Origin: Pseudomonadota bacterium
GTDB taxonomy: Bacteria; Pseudomonadota; Alphaproteobacteria; Rhizobiales; MH13
Direction of reading: 5' to 3'
NCBI GenBank assembly: GCA_039024915.1
Contig: JBCCPK010000001.1
Coordinates: 62,001 to 126,000 of the forward strand
Length of the DNA: 64,000 nucleotides
The notes below the pieces were generated by a model. It was not told the origin of the DNA, did no database searches, and saw nothing but the letters and a program-made list of their open reading frames with translations. Position 1 is the first letter of the stretch. Each line of letters opens with the position of its first letter. Positions 16,487 through 23,309 of the stretch are shown one piece after another. The position numbers and the translations under genes are program-made.

Positions 16487-17758
16487 TTACGCCGCCCTTG
16501 GCGCATCTTCGGCCAATTCACGGGACATCGACTGGAACCGCTCAATCAACGGGTGTTTGGGATCTATTGAGCTTTGCATCGGCATCAAAAGTCGACCGCC
16601 ATTCCCGTCCGTCGTGCCGATGGGTGCGCCGACTTGGAAGCTGCGCGGGTCCATTAGGCCGTGCACGGTGCAAACCTCGCCTGCCGCATGCTGCAGGAAC
16701 CGTTGCAGATAGCGATTGTTGAACGATGCATACAAAGTATGCGGATCCGCCCATGTCGCTGCCTGCAGCTTATGCGGCTGCGGCAGCCGGATTGATTCCA
16801 TCAACGCCAACCGCTCAGTGTCCGCGACGGTCTCAACGACAAGATCGAGCCTGTGCGTGCCCTGCGGCACCAGACGGACTGCTCTATCGCGATCATCCTG
16901 CAGCGCACCAAGCCGCCGCAGAGCCGCGCGCACGGCATCGACGGGAAGAATCATTGACCAATCGGTCTGGCCATACTCTGCGTTGCCGCCCAGCCTTTTA
17001 AGAATGACGCGATTGACATCGGGAAAGGCACCGTCAATCAACTTGCTGTGCAAGGTGATGCCAGGCGCGGTCGCCGTGAGACGCTTAACACCCGACGCTG
17101 AGCTGTCACCGGTATCATTCTGCACCGTTAGTCGGTCGATTGTGCCGATGAGCAACAAGGTTTCTATGGTCAGCCGCGGAATAATCGCGCCATACCACGC
17201 GTCGGGCATGGGTGCGTTGAGGAGGCCCCATGCCAGTTCATGCCCGTTCGTGGCGACCGCCACGGCTTCGCCATCAATGCGTGTCAGGCAGGCACCGTGT
17301 AGATAGTATCGGGTCTCTTCGGTCGACAACGCATAGCGCACGGCGCGCAAGGCGGGCAGAAGCCCAGAGATGGCATTACCGCCCAGGCTTTGACCTGTCG
17401 CTGCAGCCGTGGTCGGAAAGTCCGCAGCTGGCACACATGGCAACTCGTACCATGCGTGACCGTGGCGCAGATTGAGCGCGCCAGTATCGCGCGACAAGGT
17501 GATCACCGAATCGGGATCAATCAGCCGCACCACCCGCAAAGCACGAAGCGGAATCGCCAAGGCACCGGCATGCGCCAGCGTCGGCACGGTGACCGTCAAT
17601 GTCTGGTCAAGATCGGTGGCCGTCAGCCGCCCGCCCTTAAACAGAACCGTGGTCAGGACGTTGATAGCCGAGCGGGACATGACGATGCCCTTAAGCAAGC
17701 CCAAAGCCTGCGCGAGATCGCCAGCGCGCATGCGCCATTCAAACGTGGTTTTGGTCAT
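16487..17758 (-). CDS. Phage DNA polymerase III beta (sliding clamp)-like protein
   Basis: 423 residues. Three DnaN-like repeats can be traced: FEWRMRAGDLAQALGLLKGIV at the start, YYLHGACLTRIDGEAVAVATNGHELAWG near residue 150 (compare 'YYLNGI...AVATDGHRL' of DnaN), and a third domain ending LLMPMQ near 395, matching the clamp C-terminus VMPMR. About 25 residues extend beyond that point. It presumably loads as a dimeric ring on phage replication forks in place of the host clamp. Length is greater than the usual 365-375. Confidence 0.85.
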   Translation of the reverse strand: MTKTTFEWRMRAGDLAQALGLLKGIVMSRSAINVLTTVLFKGGRLTATDLDQTLTVTVPTLAHAGALAIPLRALRVVRLIDPDSVITLSRDTGALNLRHGHAWYELPCVPAADFPTTAAATGQSLGGNAISGLLPALRAVRYALSTEETRYYLHGACLTRIDGEAVAVATNGHELAWGLLNAPMPDAWYGAIIPRLTIETLLLIGTIDRLTVQNDTGDSSASGVKRLTATAPGITLHSKLIDGAFPDVNRVILKRLGGNAEYGQTDWSMILPVDAVRAALRRLGALQDDRDRAVRLVPQGTHRLDLVVETVADTERLALMESIRLPQPHKLQAATWADPHTLYASFNNRYLQRFLQHAAGEVCTVHGLMDPRSFQVGAPIGTTDGNGGRLLMPMQSSIDPKHPLIERFQSMSRELAEDAPRAA

Positions 17759-17779
17759 GATCCATCCCTTTTTAGAAGC

Positions 17780-18127
17780 TCAAACGATCAGCCCGACGTC
17801 CATTAAAAGGTGCCATGTGAATGTCGCGGCACAGGCCGCCCACACCCAGTGCGACAGCCGATCCAACATGGCGTCACGATCAGCGCGGGCCTGAATGCGG
17901 GCTATGCGCCGGTTGCTGGCGGCGATGATTTCGTCATGGGTCAAGGCGCGATAGCGCTCAGCGTCGCGCAGCGCGGCACAAAGGTCGCGCGCGCCGGATT
18001 TGCTCAAAGTCACGGTCGCGCCGTCCAGCGTAGGATGTTCCGCTATCCGACGTAAATGCGGTTGCATCCATCGGGCGGTGTCAGATACGCGGTCGTCGGA
18101 CCGGTCGTTGCGGACAAACCTAGTCAT
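17780..18127 (-). CDS. Small phage protein with one membrane segment
   Basis: 115 residues. The N-terminal two thirds is charged and helical (KSGARDLCAALRDAERYRALTHDEIIAASNRRIARIQARADRD), and residues about 92-113 form one hydrophobic segment. It overlaps the upstream methyltransferase gene by 4 nt. No family is recognised. It may be a membrane-tethered phage protein, but nothing in the sequence defines a role. Confidence 0.6.
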   Translation of the reverse strand: MTRFVRNDRSDDRVSDTARWMQPHLRRIAEHPTLDGATVTLSKSGARDLCAALRDAERYRALTHDEIIAASNRRIARIQARADRDAMLDRLSHWVWAACAATFTWHLLMDVGLIV

Positions 18128-19557
18128 GCCGCGCCACCTGAAAACAACGGCCCAGCATCGGGTGCAGGCTGCGTCTTAAGCTTAGCCACGGTGGCCTCAA
18201 CCGACCCTTGCCACGCCTCTTCGATGCGCTTGCGCGCTATGTCGGCATAGGCCGGGTTCAATTCGATCAGATCGCAGGTCATGCCCTTTGCGAGAGCGAC
18301 AAGCGCCGTTGTGCCAGCGCCGCCAAACGGATCAAGAACGCGCCCGCCCTTGGGCCCGCCGGCATCGAGGCAGCGCTCAACCAGTTCCGGCGGAAAAGTT
18401 GCGAAATGCGCATCCGAGAAAGACGCTGTGGCCATCGACCACACAGCGGGTGGCGCGGGCTCATAGTTGCGCAGGTAACGGCCACCGGATTGCTGTTCAG
18501 CTTTGTCCCAACGATCGTTGAACCCGGCATGGCGGCGACTGTGACCGCGTTGTTTGTCAGATATAGGCCCGCCAACAGCCTTCATGGTGCCATTTGTCTT
18601 CGCACCGCCGTTCGCGCGCGTTGAACCCGCTTGGCTGTCGATGTCCTGTGACCACCTCTGCAAGCTTGAGGGCTGCGCAGGTATACGAACGCTCTCTGCA
18701 TCAAAATAATGCCCGAGCGCCGTCCACCTGTTGCGTTCCTTGCCGTTCGCCCCAATGCAGGTTTCGCCAAGGTCGGGGCTGTCGCTAACCTCTTTGGTAT
18801 CGCGCGCCACCCACCACCCCTTGGCGTCCACCGACTTGGTCAAAAGGAAAATCTTTTCGTGCGCCGTCGCGGGTCGATACAGGCCGCTTGAGTCTGGCAT
18901 GGCGTTCGGCTTGGCCCAGAAGATTTCCGACCGAACCCACCAGCCCGCGTCCTGCAGCGCGATCGCCAGCCGGTTCGGGATCATGCACAAATCTTTGGGT
19001 TTCAACGTGCCGCCAGCGACAATGCGACCGCAATGGCCGGTCTGCCGATTGTGGCCCTTGTTGGCGCCACCGCCACGCCGATCCGCCATGTCGTATTTTT
19101 GTGTGTAAACCGGTCCGGACGGATTGTTGCCACCGCCGCGACATCCAGAGCCGTTTGCAGCCTCTTGCGCCCCGCTCAGCGCGCCATAAATCGGCCCGAC
19201 GGTCGAGAACGGTTTGTCGCGAAAGGTCCGGTCGTCGGTGCCTGCGGCCTTGGTGTCCTGTGCCGAACGCCCGTTGGGCTGCGTCGCATAGCAATCGCCA
19301 TAGTTCAGCCACAGCGTACCCGTCGGCTTAAGCACGCGGCGAACCTCATCAAACACCGCGGCCATGACGTCGAGATGCTCGCCAAGCGTCCGCTCAAGCC
19401 CAATTTGACCATCGACGCCATAGTCACGCAGGCCCCAATAGGGCGGCGATGTCACGACGCAATCGAAATGATCGTCCGGTAGATCAGCAAGCCGCGCCAG
19501 CACATCGCCCATATGCATCGTCACGCGCCCATCCAGAAAGGTTTGCGATGCCGTCAT
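18124..19557 (-). CDS. Amino (N6-adenine/N4-cytosine) DNA methyltransferase
   Basis: 477 residues. Catalytic motif IV is TSPPYWGLRDYG at residues 36-47, and motif I, DPFGGAGTTALVALAKG, lies near residue 425: the beta-class order (catalytic motif first). GDCYA and motif WAKPNAMP fit phage and restriction-associated MTases. TSPPYW is shared by N4-cytosine and N6-adenine enzymes, so the modified base cannot be assigned. It is not CcrM-like by length or C-terminus. No endonuclease partner is visible, so it is probably protective. Overlaps both neighbours by 4 nt. Confidence 0.92.
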   Translation of the reverse strand: MTASQTFLDGRVTMHMGDVLARLADLPDDHFDCVVTSPPYWGLRDYGVDGQIGLERTLGEHLDVMAAVFDEVRRVLKPTGTLWLNYGDCYATQPNGRSAQDTKAAGTDDRTFRDKPFSTVGPIYGALSGAQEAANGSGCRGGGNNPSGPVYTQKYDMADRRGGGANKGHNRQTGHCGRIVAGGTLKPKDLCMIPNRLAIALQDAGWWVRSEIFWAKPNAMPDSSGLYRPATAHEKIFLLTKSVDAKGWWVARDTKEVSDSPDLGETCIGANGKERNRWTALGHYFDAESVRIPAQPSSLQRWSQDIDSQAGSTRANGGAKTNGTMKAVGGPISDKQRGHSRRHAGFNDRWDKAEQQSGGRYLRNYEPAPPAVWSMATASFSDAHFATFPPELVERCLDAGGPKGGRVLDPFGGAGTTALVALAKGMTCDLIELNPAYADIARKRIEEAWQGSVEATVAKLKTQPAPDAGPLFSGGAA

Positions 19558-20459
19558 ACTGACCCCTTCGGCCGACGCAGCAGATCGATCTTTCCGACAA
19601 GCCGCAGCGGCCCGCCGGGGTGCGTGTTGCCTATGGTGCAGTCGAGATCATCGAGCTTGGCGCGCAGCCGCGACAACAGCGCGTCAAACGCGGCGGCCTG
19701 GTCGCGGTGACCCAGTCTATTGAGCTGCGTACACACATTGTTGCGGGTGCAATTTGAGGCATACATGAGCGCATGCAGAACGGCCGTTTCGGCCGCGTCG
19801 AACCCATGGCTGTGGTGGACCGACGTACGGTTGCCCGCATCATCGGGCGTTGACGGCAGGGGGAACGGGGAAGCGGATGGCTTGGTTGGCGATGCCTGCG
19901 GCGCAGCAGGAGTTTTGGGCTTGCTCTGGGACCCTTCCTTGGCTCCAGACCGTTGGTCCGACCGCGGCGGCACAACCGCACTTTGCCCTTTGCTCTGCTC
20001 CTGCGGCCCAACCGCACTTTGACCTTTGCTCTGGGCCTGCGGCCCAACCATGCGTGTTTCATCGGCCCAAGGCGGCAACACCAGCTCCAGGGTGCCATCG
20101 TCCAGCATCTCAAACGCGCAGCCTTGCGCCCGCTCTTTCCGGTTGACGAAAGACGGCACGTGACCAAGGTCCAGCCGGTAGTATTGGCCGGTGCCACGCG
20201 AGAATTTCCGCTTTTGCAAAGCGAAGCCGGACGCGCCAGACTCAAGCCGCCTCAGATGCAGCAAACCGTGATGCTCGCCGCTACCAAGATCGACTTGGAA
20301 GATGTCACCTTCGCTCCACTCTTGCGCTGCGACGAATGCACCGCTCAACGTAAGCCACAGGCGGGCATCACTTGCTTTGCCTGGGCGAGATAGCCACGCG
20401 CGGATGACATGCATGGCGGTTGGTTTGGGCGCGGTCGGCGTCAGCGTCTGAAAACCCAT
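19554..20459 (-). CDS. Phage protein of unknown function with hairpin-derived linker
   Basis: 301 residues from the ATG at 20459, which overlaps the GcrA-like stop (TGATG). Residues about 10-110 form a compact basic region (SDARLWLTLSGAFVAAQEWSEGDIFQVDLG...YRLDLGHVPSF). Residues about 125-200 form a disordered linker largely built from three or four hairpin repeats, giving the peptides VGPQAQSK, VGPQEQSK and PRSDQRSGAK. The C-terminal 90 residues look helical with an HTH-like stretch. The function is not recognised; the neighbours suggest DNA transactions. Confidence 0.6.
   Translation of the reverse strand: MGFQTLTPTAPKPTAMHVIRAWLSRPGKASDARLWLTLSGAFVAAQEWSEGDIFQVDLGSGEHHGLLHLRRLESGASGFALQKRKFSRGTGQYYRLDLGHVPSFVNRKERAQGCAFEMLDDGTLELVLPPWADETRMVGPQAQSKGQSAVGPQEQSKGQSAVVPPRSDQRSGAKEGSQSKPKTPAAPQASPTKPSASPFPLPSTPDDAGNRTSVHHSHGFDAAETAVLHALMYASNCTRNNVCTQLNRLGHRDQAAAFDALLSRLRAKLDDLDCTIGNTHPGGPLRLVGKIDLLRRPKGSV
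19923..19979 (-). repeat. Hairpin repeat c: apparent nested copy (inner 19941-19965)
   Basis: Inner copy on the minus strand: GCGGT, stem CGGACC, loop AAC, stem GGTCTG (one G-T wobble), GAGCC. Around it sit the halves of an outer copy: GCGGT with TGTGCC at 19969-19979, and the other arm plus GAGC at 19923-19932. The outer arms now match at only 4 of 6 positions. The whole is in frame in the 19554-20459 gene. Confidence 0.65.
19991..20015 (-). repeat. Hairpin repeat b
   Basis: Minus strand: GCGGT, stem TGGGCC, loop about GCA, decayed stem GGAGCA, then GAGCAAAGG. The downstream bases (GGGCAAAGTGC) are shared with copy a, so these two adjacent copies look like a tandem duplication of hairpin plus spacer. 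In frame (AVGPQEQSK). Confidence 0.65.
20026..20049 (-). repeat. Hairpin repeat a
   Basis: Minus strand: GGT preceded by AT instead of GC, perfect stem TGGGCC/GGCCCA, loop GCA, flank GAGCAAAGG. It encodes VGPQAQSK in the linker of the 19554-20459 gene. Confidence 0.8.
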
Positions 20460-21259
20460 CAGTCCACCTCGCCAACGACACGCTGCGCGGCCCGCGCCGC
20501 ACACGCCTCGCAATAGGAGCTATGCGCTGTCTTTTCGCTCTGTGCCTTGATTTCAGACCCGCGCGCATCGCCCGACCGCACCGGCACAACCGCAGTGCTA
20601 TTGATCGGCGCGCCGCAAACCATGCCGTAATCGGGATGGAAACGATCCGCGTCATGCGGCCAGATCGGCCATGCGCATTGATTGGCGCGACGGTCAACAA
20701 GTGAGATGGGATCATTTTTGCTTGGCTCCGTTCCTGTGGAACGACCGCCGCTGTTTCCTTGCTCTGGGCCACCCCGTTGGCTCCGGACCGTTGGTCCGAC
20801 CGCTGTGGCCCAACCGCTAGCATTCCCGCTCTGCTCTGGGCCTTCGGCCCAACCGCTTCCGTTAGAAAAGACCGCCGCAGATTCGGGCGCTGACGATGAA
20901 GACTGCGGCGGCAAGTTGGCGGCACAGGATGCACCGCCTTCGGGAGGCGCGCCCGTCAAATCCATGCAGGGCGCAGGGTTTGCCGCTACCGAAAAGGGAT
21001 CGGCAGGCGGCAAATCTGTTGCATGCGATGCAAGCGGAACGGGGCGCTTTGCTGGGCTGCCACCACGGCGGCGCAGCTCGCGCTGCGGCTTGGCTTGCCG
21101 AACGGGCGCACCATTCAGGCCGTTGCGATCAATCAGCCCGCAAATCGCGTTGCGCGTCACGCCAAAATGCGCGGCAATATCCGAACGGCTCATGCCGTCG
21201 TCGAGCATCGCCGCGACATGGCGTTTTTGGCCGTCTGTCCATCGCGCGGCAGGCATCAC
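20459..21259 (-). CDS. GcrA-like cell-cycle regulator, phage-encoded
   Basis: 266 residues. The N-terminus WTDGQKRHVAAMLDDGMSRSDIAAHFGVTRNAICGLIDRNGL is the GcrA DNA-binding helix-turn-helix, and the C-terminus holds the sigma70-binding zinc-type motif in split form: CAWPIWP, then MVCGAP, then YCEACAARAAQ. Host GcrA recruits sigma70 RNA polymerase to promoters containing methylated GANTC. Cellular GcrA is about 170-180 residues; the excess here is a long linker (residues about 70-195) and an insertion between VCGAP and YC, both containing hairpin repeats. It overlaps its neighbours in the early operon. Confidence 0.85.
   Translation of the reverse strand: MMPAARWTDGQKRHVAAMLDDGMSRSDIAAHFGVTRNAICGLIDRNGLNGAPVRQAKPQRELRRRGGSPAKRPVPLASHATDLPPADPFSVAANPAPCMDLTGAPPEGGASCAANLPPQSSSSAPESAAVFSNGSGWAEGPEQSGNASGWATAVGPTVRSQRGGPEQGNSGGRSTGTEPSKNDPISLVDRRANQCAWPIWPHDADRFHPDYGMVCGAPINSTAVVPVRSGDARGSEIKAQSEKTAHSSYCEACAARAAQRVVGEVD
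20537..20593 (-). repeat. Hairpin repeat: outer copy interrupted by a second element
   Basis: Outer copy on the minus strand: GCGGT plus TGTGCC at 20583-20593 and the perfectly complementary GGCACA plus GAGC at 20537-20546, separated by 36 nt. The interrupting segment (20547-20582) also begins with GCGGT (20575-20579) followed by a GC-rich palindromic stretch and GGTCTGAAATCAA. It lies in frame in the GcrA-like gene between VCGAP and the YC pair, adding about 12 residues. Confidence 0.7.
20724..20748 (-). repeat. Hairpin repeat f
   Basis: Minus strand: GCGGT, perfect stem CGTTCC/GGAACG, loop ACA, flank GAGCCAAG. The stem sequence is found only here. In frame in the GcrA-like linker (SGGRSTGTEPS). 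Confidence 0.8.
20761..20817 (-). repeat. Hairpin repeat e: nested copy (inner 20779-20803)
   Basis: The clearest nested case. Outer arms are perfectly complementary (TGGGCC at 20807-20812, GGCCCA at 20765-20770, minus strand, extended by AC/GT), with flanks GCGGT and GAGCAAGG. Inside the outer loop is a complete inner copy with GCGGT, stem CGGACC, loop AAC, stem GGTCCG and GAGCC. The reading frame of the GcrA-like gene is kept. Confidence 0.8.
20833..20856 (-). repeat. Hairpin repeat d
   Basis: Minus strand: GCGGT, perfect stem TGGGCC/GGCCCA, loop GAA, flank GAGCAGAG. In frame in the GcrA-like linker as SGWAEGPEQS, a different reading phase from copies a, h and n. Confidence 0.8.
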
Positions 21260-21504
21260 GCACCACCATCAAACGTGCCTGCACGCGGCACACGGCTCAG
21301 ACTGGTTTCAGGGCCATCTTTGAGACTGTCCTCGCGGGCAAACCGGTCGAACAGATCGCGCACCTTTTCGGTGCTCATCAGCATCGCGCCCGACACCTTC
21401 ATCACCGACCATTCGGCACGCCACAGCATCCGTACGGCGGCCATACGCGCCGGGCTGATCACCGGCTCGTAATGGTGCTCGCCGGTACTCACGGCATCAC
21501 CCAT
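21256..21504 (-). CDS. Small phage protein, unknown
   Basis: About 82 residues from the ATG at 21504 (GTG at 21492, overlapping the upstream stop as GTGA, is the alternative). It contains ISPARMAAVRMLWRAEWSVMKVSGAMLMSTEKVRDLFDRFA, likely two or three helices that could be an HTH. It overlaps the GcrA-like start by 4 nt, so it is part of the same early operon. No family recognised. Confidence 0.55.
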   Translation of the reverse strand: MGDAVSTGEHHYEPVISPARMAAVRMLWRAEWSVMKVSGAMLMSTEKVRDLFDRFAREDSLKDGPETSLSRVPRAGTFDGGA

Positions 21505-21893
21505 TGCTCTGTGCCGTCGGCACAACCGCCAAAACCTGCCTTTGCATAGGCTTCTGTCTGCCGAATGTGCTCAAACCCTGCGTTCGTTATGCCGTAACCA
21601 GCCCCTGCAGGCTGGCCGTCTTCGGTCCACAGACCCCGCTCATACACGACGAAATTGCGGGCGCGCAGGTCAGCGATCACGCCGCGAATGACCTCGCGAT
21701 TGAGTCCAAGCGCATCTTGCAGAACGCGCAGACCAACGCGGCATTCAGGAAACCAGCCATGGATTTCGCACCGCGCCAGTTCGATCAGGATCGCATCCTC
21801 GACCCGTTGGATAGCAACAAGCGCGGCGCACGCGTGATCGGGCAAATGCGAGGGGGTATCTTTGGACTGATCGGGGTTGGCCTGGGCGGTCAT
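21489..21893 (-). CDS. Phage HTH-like protein, C-terminus built on a hairpin repeat
   Basis: 134 residues. RVGLRVLQDALGLNREVIRGVIADLRARNFVVYERGLW is a winged-helix/HTH-like segment, followed by a wing and a GYGITNAG loop. The last 12 residues (GGCADGTEQWVMP) are encoded by hairpin repeat g, so the natural C-terminus may have been shorter. It overlaps the membrane protein gene upstream by 4 nt. Likely a small DNA-binding regulator. Confidence 0.6.
   Translation of the reverse strand: MTAQANPDQSKDTPSHLPDHACAALVAIQRVEDAILIELARCEIHGWFPECRVGLRVLQDALGLNREVIRGVIADLRARNFVVYERGLWTEDGQPAGAGYGITNAGFEHIRQTEAYAKAGFGGCADGTEQWVMP
21506..21529 (-). repeat. Hairpin repeat g
   Basis: Minus strand: GCGGT, perfect stem TGTGCC/GGCACA, loop GAC, flank GAGCAATGG. 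It forms the 3' end of the 21489-21893 gene and spans the start region of the next gene. Confidence 0.8.
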
Positions 21894-22090
21894 GAACCAA
21901 GACCCGGCGCCAGATAGCCCGCAACGGCGGCCACGGTGGGAACCGCAAAAACCAAGAAGAATATCGACCAGAACGCGAATCGCCGCACCTGAGCATCGTC
22001 GCGGTTCTCTTTGTAGACCATGGCGGCAATCGCCAACGTCATGGCCAGAAAAAGCGACAAAGCCGATAGGACAAACGCCATCAGAAGCAT
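21890..22090 (-). CDS. Small two-segment membrane protein
   Basis: 66 residues from the ATG at 22090, preceded by GGGGAGGGG. There are two hydrophobic segments: LLMAFVLSALSLFLAMTLAIAAM near the N-terminus and a second with FWSIFFLVFAVPTVAAVAGYL, joined by a charged loop (YKENRDDAQVRRF). Unknown phage membrane protein of the early operon; its position near the immunity region makes an exclusion role conceivable. Confidence 0.6.
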   Translation of the reverse strand: MLLMAFVLSALSLFLAMTLAIAAMVYKENRDDAQVRRFAFWSIFFLVFAVPTVAAVAGYLAPGLGS

Positions 22091-22091
22091 A

Positions 22092-22388
22092 CTAACGCCC
22101 CTCCCCTTGATCAGCCTGTCGCGCGGTCTCGAGTTCGGCAAGACGCCCCTCCCATTCAGCGTAAAAATTAGGCTGATCATTCATTGCAGACGCGGACTCA
22201 ACGCTCTGAAAAATGGGAACCTGAGCAGATGCCTGACGTGGAAAAAAATGATCGACACGCAAATCATGCGCTCTTGCTTCGGCGTGCAGCTGCTCAATCA
22301 AGCTGCCCTTTCCTAAGCGGTTCAATTTCTCTGCTGTGCGCCGCACAAAACCGGACAAGACCTTAGAGCCATATTGATGCTTAACCAT
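22092..22388 (-). CDS. Small phage protein, unknown
   Basis: 98 residues, charged. The N-terminal half (KHQYGSKVLSGFVRRTAEKLNRLGKGSLIEQLHAEARAHDLRVDHFFP) looks helical and basic; the C-terminal half is acidic and Gln/Glu-rich. Stop and next start are separated by one base. No recognisable family. Confidence 0.5.
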   Translation of the reverse strand: MVKHQYGSKVLSGFVRRTAEKLNRLGKGSLIEQLHAEARAHDLRVDHFFPRQASAQVPIFQSVESASAMNDQPNFYAEWEGRLAELETARQADQGEGR

Positions 22389-22423
22389 TGTCGGCCTCTT
22401 CCGGGGTCATCTTTCCGCTTCGC

Positions 22424-22672
22424 TTAGGCATCCGAACGCCCCTCCCTGCGGTCGTCGGCGCGCGATTGAAACCGCGCGTGCTGCTCAAGGCCGCGCTCCA
22501 AAAACCGCACCATGTCCATGTCGCTCGCCTTGCGGTCGACGCGCGTGGCATGCTCGCCAAGCCAATCGGACGCGAAAAAAAACGGCAGCGCAGGGATCTC
22601 AAAAACCCATGACAGCGCCCGCGCGCACACCGCCCAGACCCGCAAAGCGGTAATGGCAATCGCCCGCTTCAT
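22424..22672 (-). CDS. Small phage protein with a hydrophobic N-terminus
   Basis: 82 residues. IAITALRVWAVCARALSWVFEIPALPFFFA forms one long hydrophobic stretch (residues 4-34), followed by a charged tail ending ERGLEQHARFQSRADDRREGRSDA. The start overlaps the upstream stop by 4 nt. Likely a membrane protein; no family recognised. A GCGGT-containing palindromic stretch at about 22448-22480 overlaps its 3' end. Confidence 0.5.
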   Translation of the reverse strand: MKRAIAITALRVWAVCARALSWVFEIPALPFFFASDWLGEHATRVDRKASDMDMVRFLERGLEQHARFQSRADDRREGRSDA

Positions 22673-23106
22673 CGCGCAGCCCCGTCATCTTTTGGCATGT
22701 GAGCGTGCGGCCCGACGGCGTGTTTCCACTTGCTCTGTGCCTTCGGCACAACCGCGCGTTTAGCCCGCAAATCCGCGAGCATTCCTTTGCGGCGCTTAAT
22801 GTCGGCGATCATCGCCGCCTCGGCTTCGGCAACCTGCGCCGCGGTCAGCCAGTCAAACGCAGACCCCGGCCAAAGCGCGGCGATAACCTGCGGGCCGTAG
22901 GCGCTGACGAGCGCCCAGAAATGCTCAAGCCGCATGCCCGAGCGACGCTCAAGCCAGTTGCGTACGGTGTCGGCGGGCAAGCCTGTGTCGGCGGCGACGG
23001 CGAAGCGGGTTGAATTGGGGTGCAGGCGGCGCAGGAATGCGGCCAGCCCGTCATAATCGGGCGAAAAGGACGATGGGCAGTTTTGACCATGCTTTGGGGC
23101 AGTCAT
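22669..23106 (-). CDS. Phage helix-turn-helix regulator (CII-position)
   Basis: 145 residues from the ATG at 23106 with GGAG upstream. An HTH is visible in DYDGLAAFLRRLHPNSTRFAVAADTGLPADTVRNWLERRSGMRLEHFWALVSAYGP, and a later segment has the I-K-R-R-K-G-M-L-A-D-L-R-A-K-R pattern common in alphaproteobacterial phage regulators. The C-terminus includes AVVPKAQSK from hairpin h. The 5' leader carries a GACAAG/CTTGTC stem just before the Shine-Dalgarno. As second gene of the leftward transcript it may act like a CII or replication activator. Confidence 0.6.
   Translation of the reverse strand: MTAPKHGQNCPSSFSPDYDGLAAFLRRLHPNSTRFAVAADTGLPADTVRNWLERRSGMRLEHFWALVSAYGPQVIAALWPGSAFDWLTAAQVAEAEAAMIADIKRRKGMLADLRAKRAVVPKAQSKWKHAVGPHAHMPKDDGAAR
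22732..22755 (-). repeat. Hairpin repeat h
   Basis: Minus strand: GCGGT, perfect stem TGTGCC/GGCACA, loop GAA, flank GAGCAAGTGG. It encodes AVVPKAQSK near the C-terminus of the 22669-23106 gene. A decayed GTCGGGCCGCA stretch follows 20 nt later. Confidence 0.8.
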
Positions 23107-23309
23107 GACAGGAACTCCGTGACAAGGTGAACTTGTCGCGGGGAAATCCTGCGGTTGTGCCGAAGGCACAGAGCAAGAAGCAAAACGCCGTTGGGCGGAA
23201 TGCCGAGAGCAGACAGAAACGGCACCAAGCGGTCGGTCGGAAGGACCGTAGCGCGGTGCGCAAAGCGAAGATGCACCGGAGCGCGGTGCAGAGATTGAAA
23301 CAGAGCGAC
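23107..23309. repeat. Leader region filled with plus-strand hairpin repeats (j, k, l and relatives)
   Basis: About 200 nt between two minus-strand genes. Read on the plus strand: copy j (23152-23175, perfect stem TGTGCC/GGCACA, loop GAA), degenerate copy k (23188-23211, flanks GCCGT and GAGC), copy l (23230-23253, stem CGGTC/GACCG, flank TAGC), and a further palindrome with CGGTGC/GCACCG followed by GAGC at 23254-23285. Orientation is opposite to transcription. A plus-strand reading frame crosses all copies without a stop, but it lacks other gene features. Confidence 0.7.

Noticed and set aside
18124-19557. CcrM-type GANTC methyltransferase
   Set aside because: The catalytic and SAM motifs fit a beta-class enzyme, but the length and lack of the CcrM C-terminal domain do not fit; the target is unknown.
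22381-22659. ORF overlapping the 22424-22672 gene in another frame
   Set aside because: Cys/Arg-rich shadow; only its last 16 codons (MPKRSGKMTPEEADNG) are plausible as a peptide and there is no independent support.
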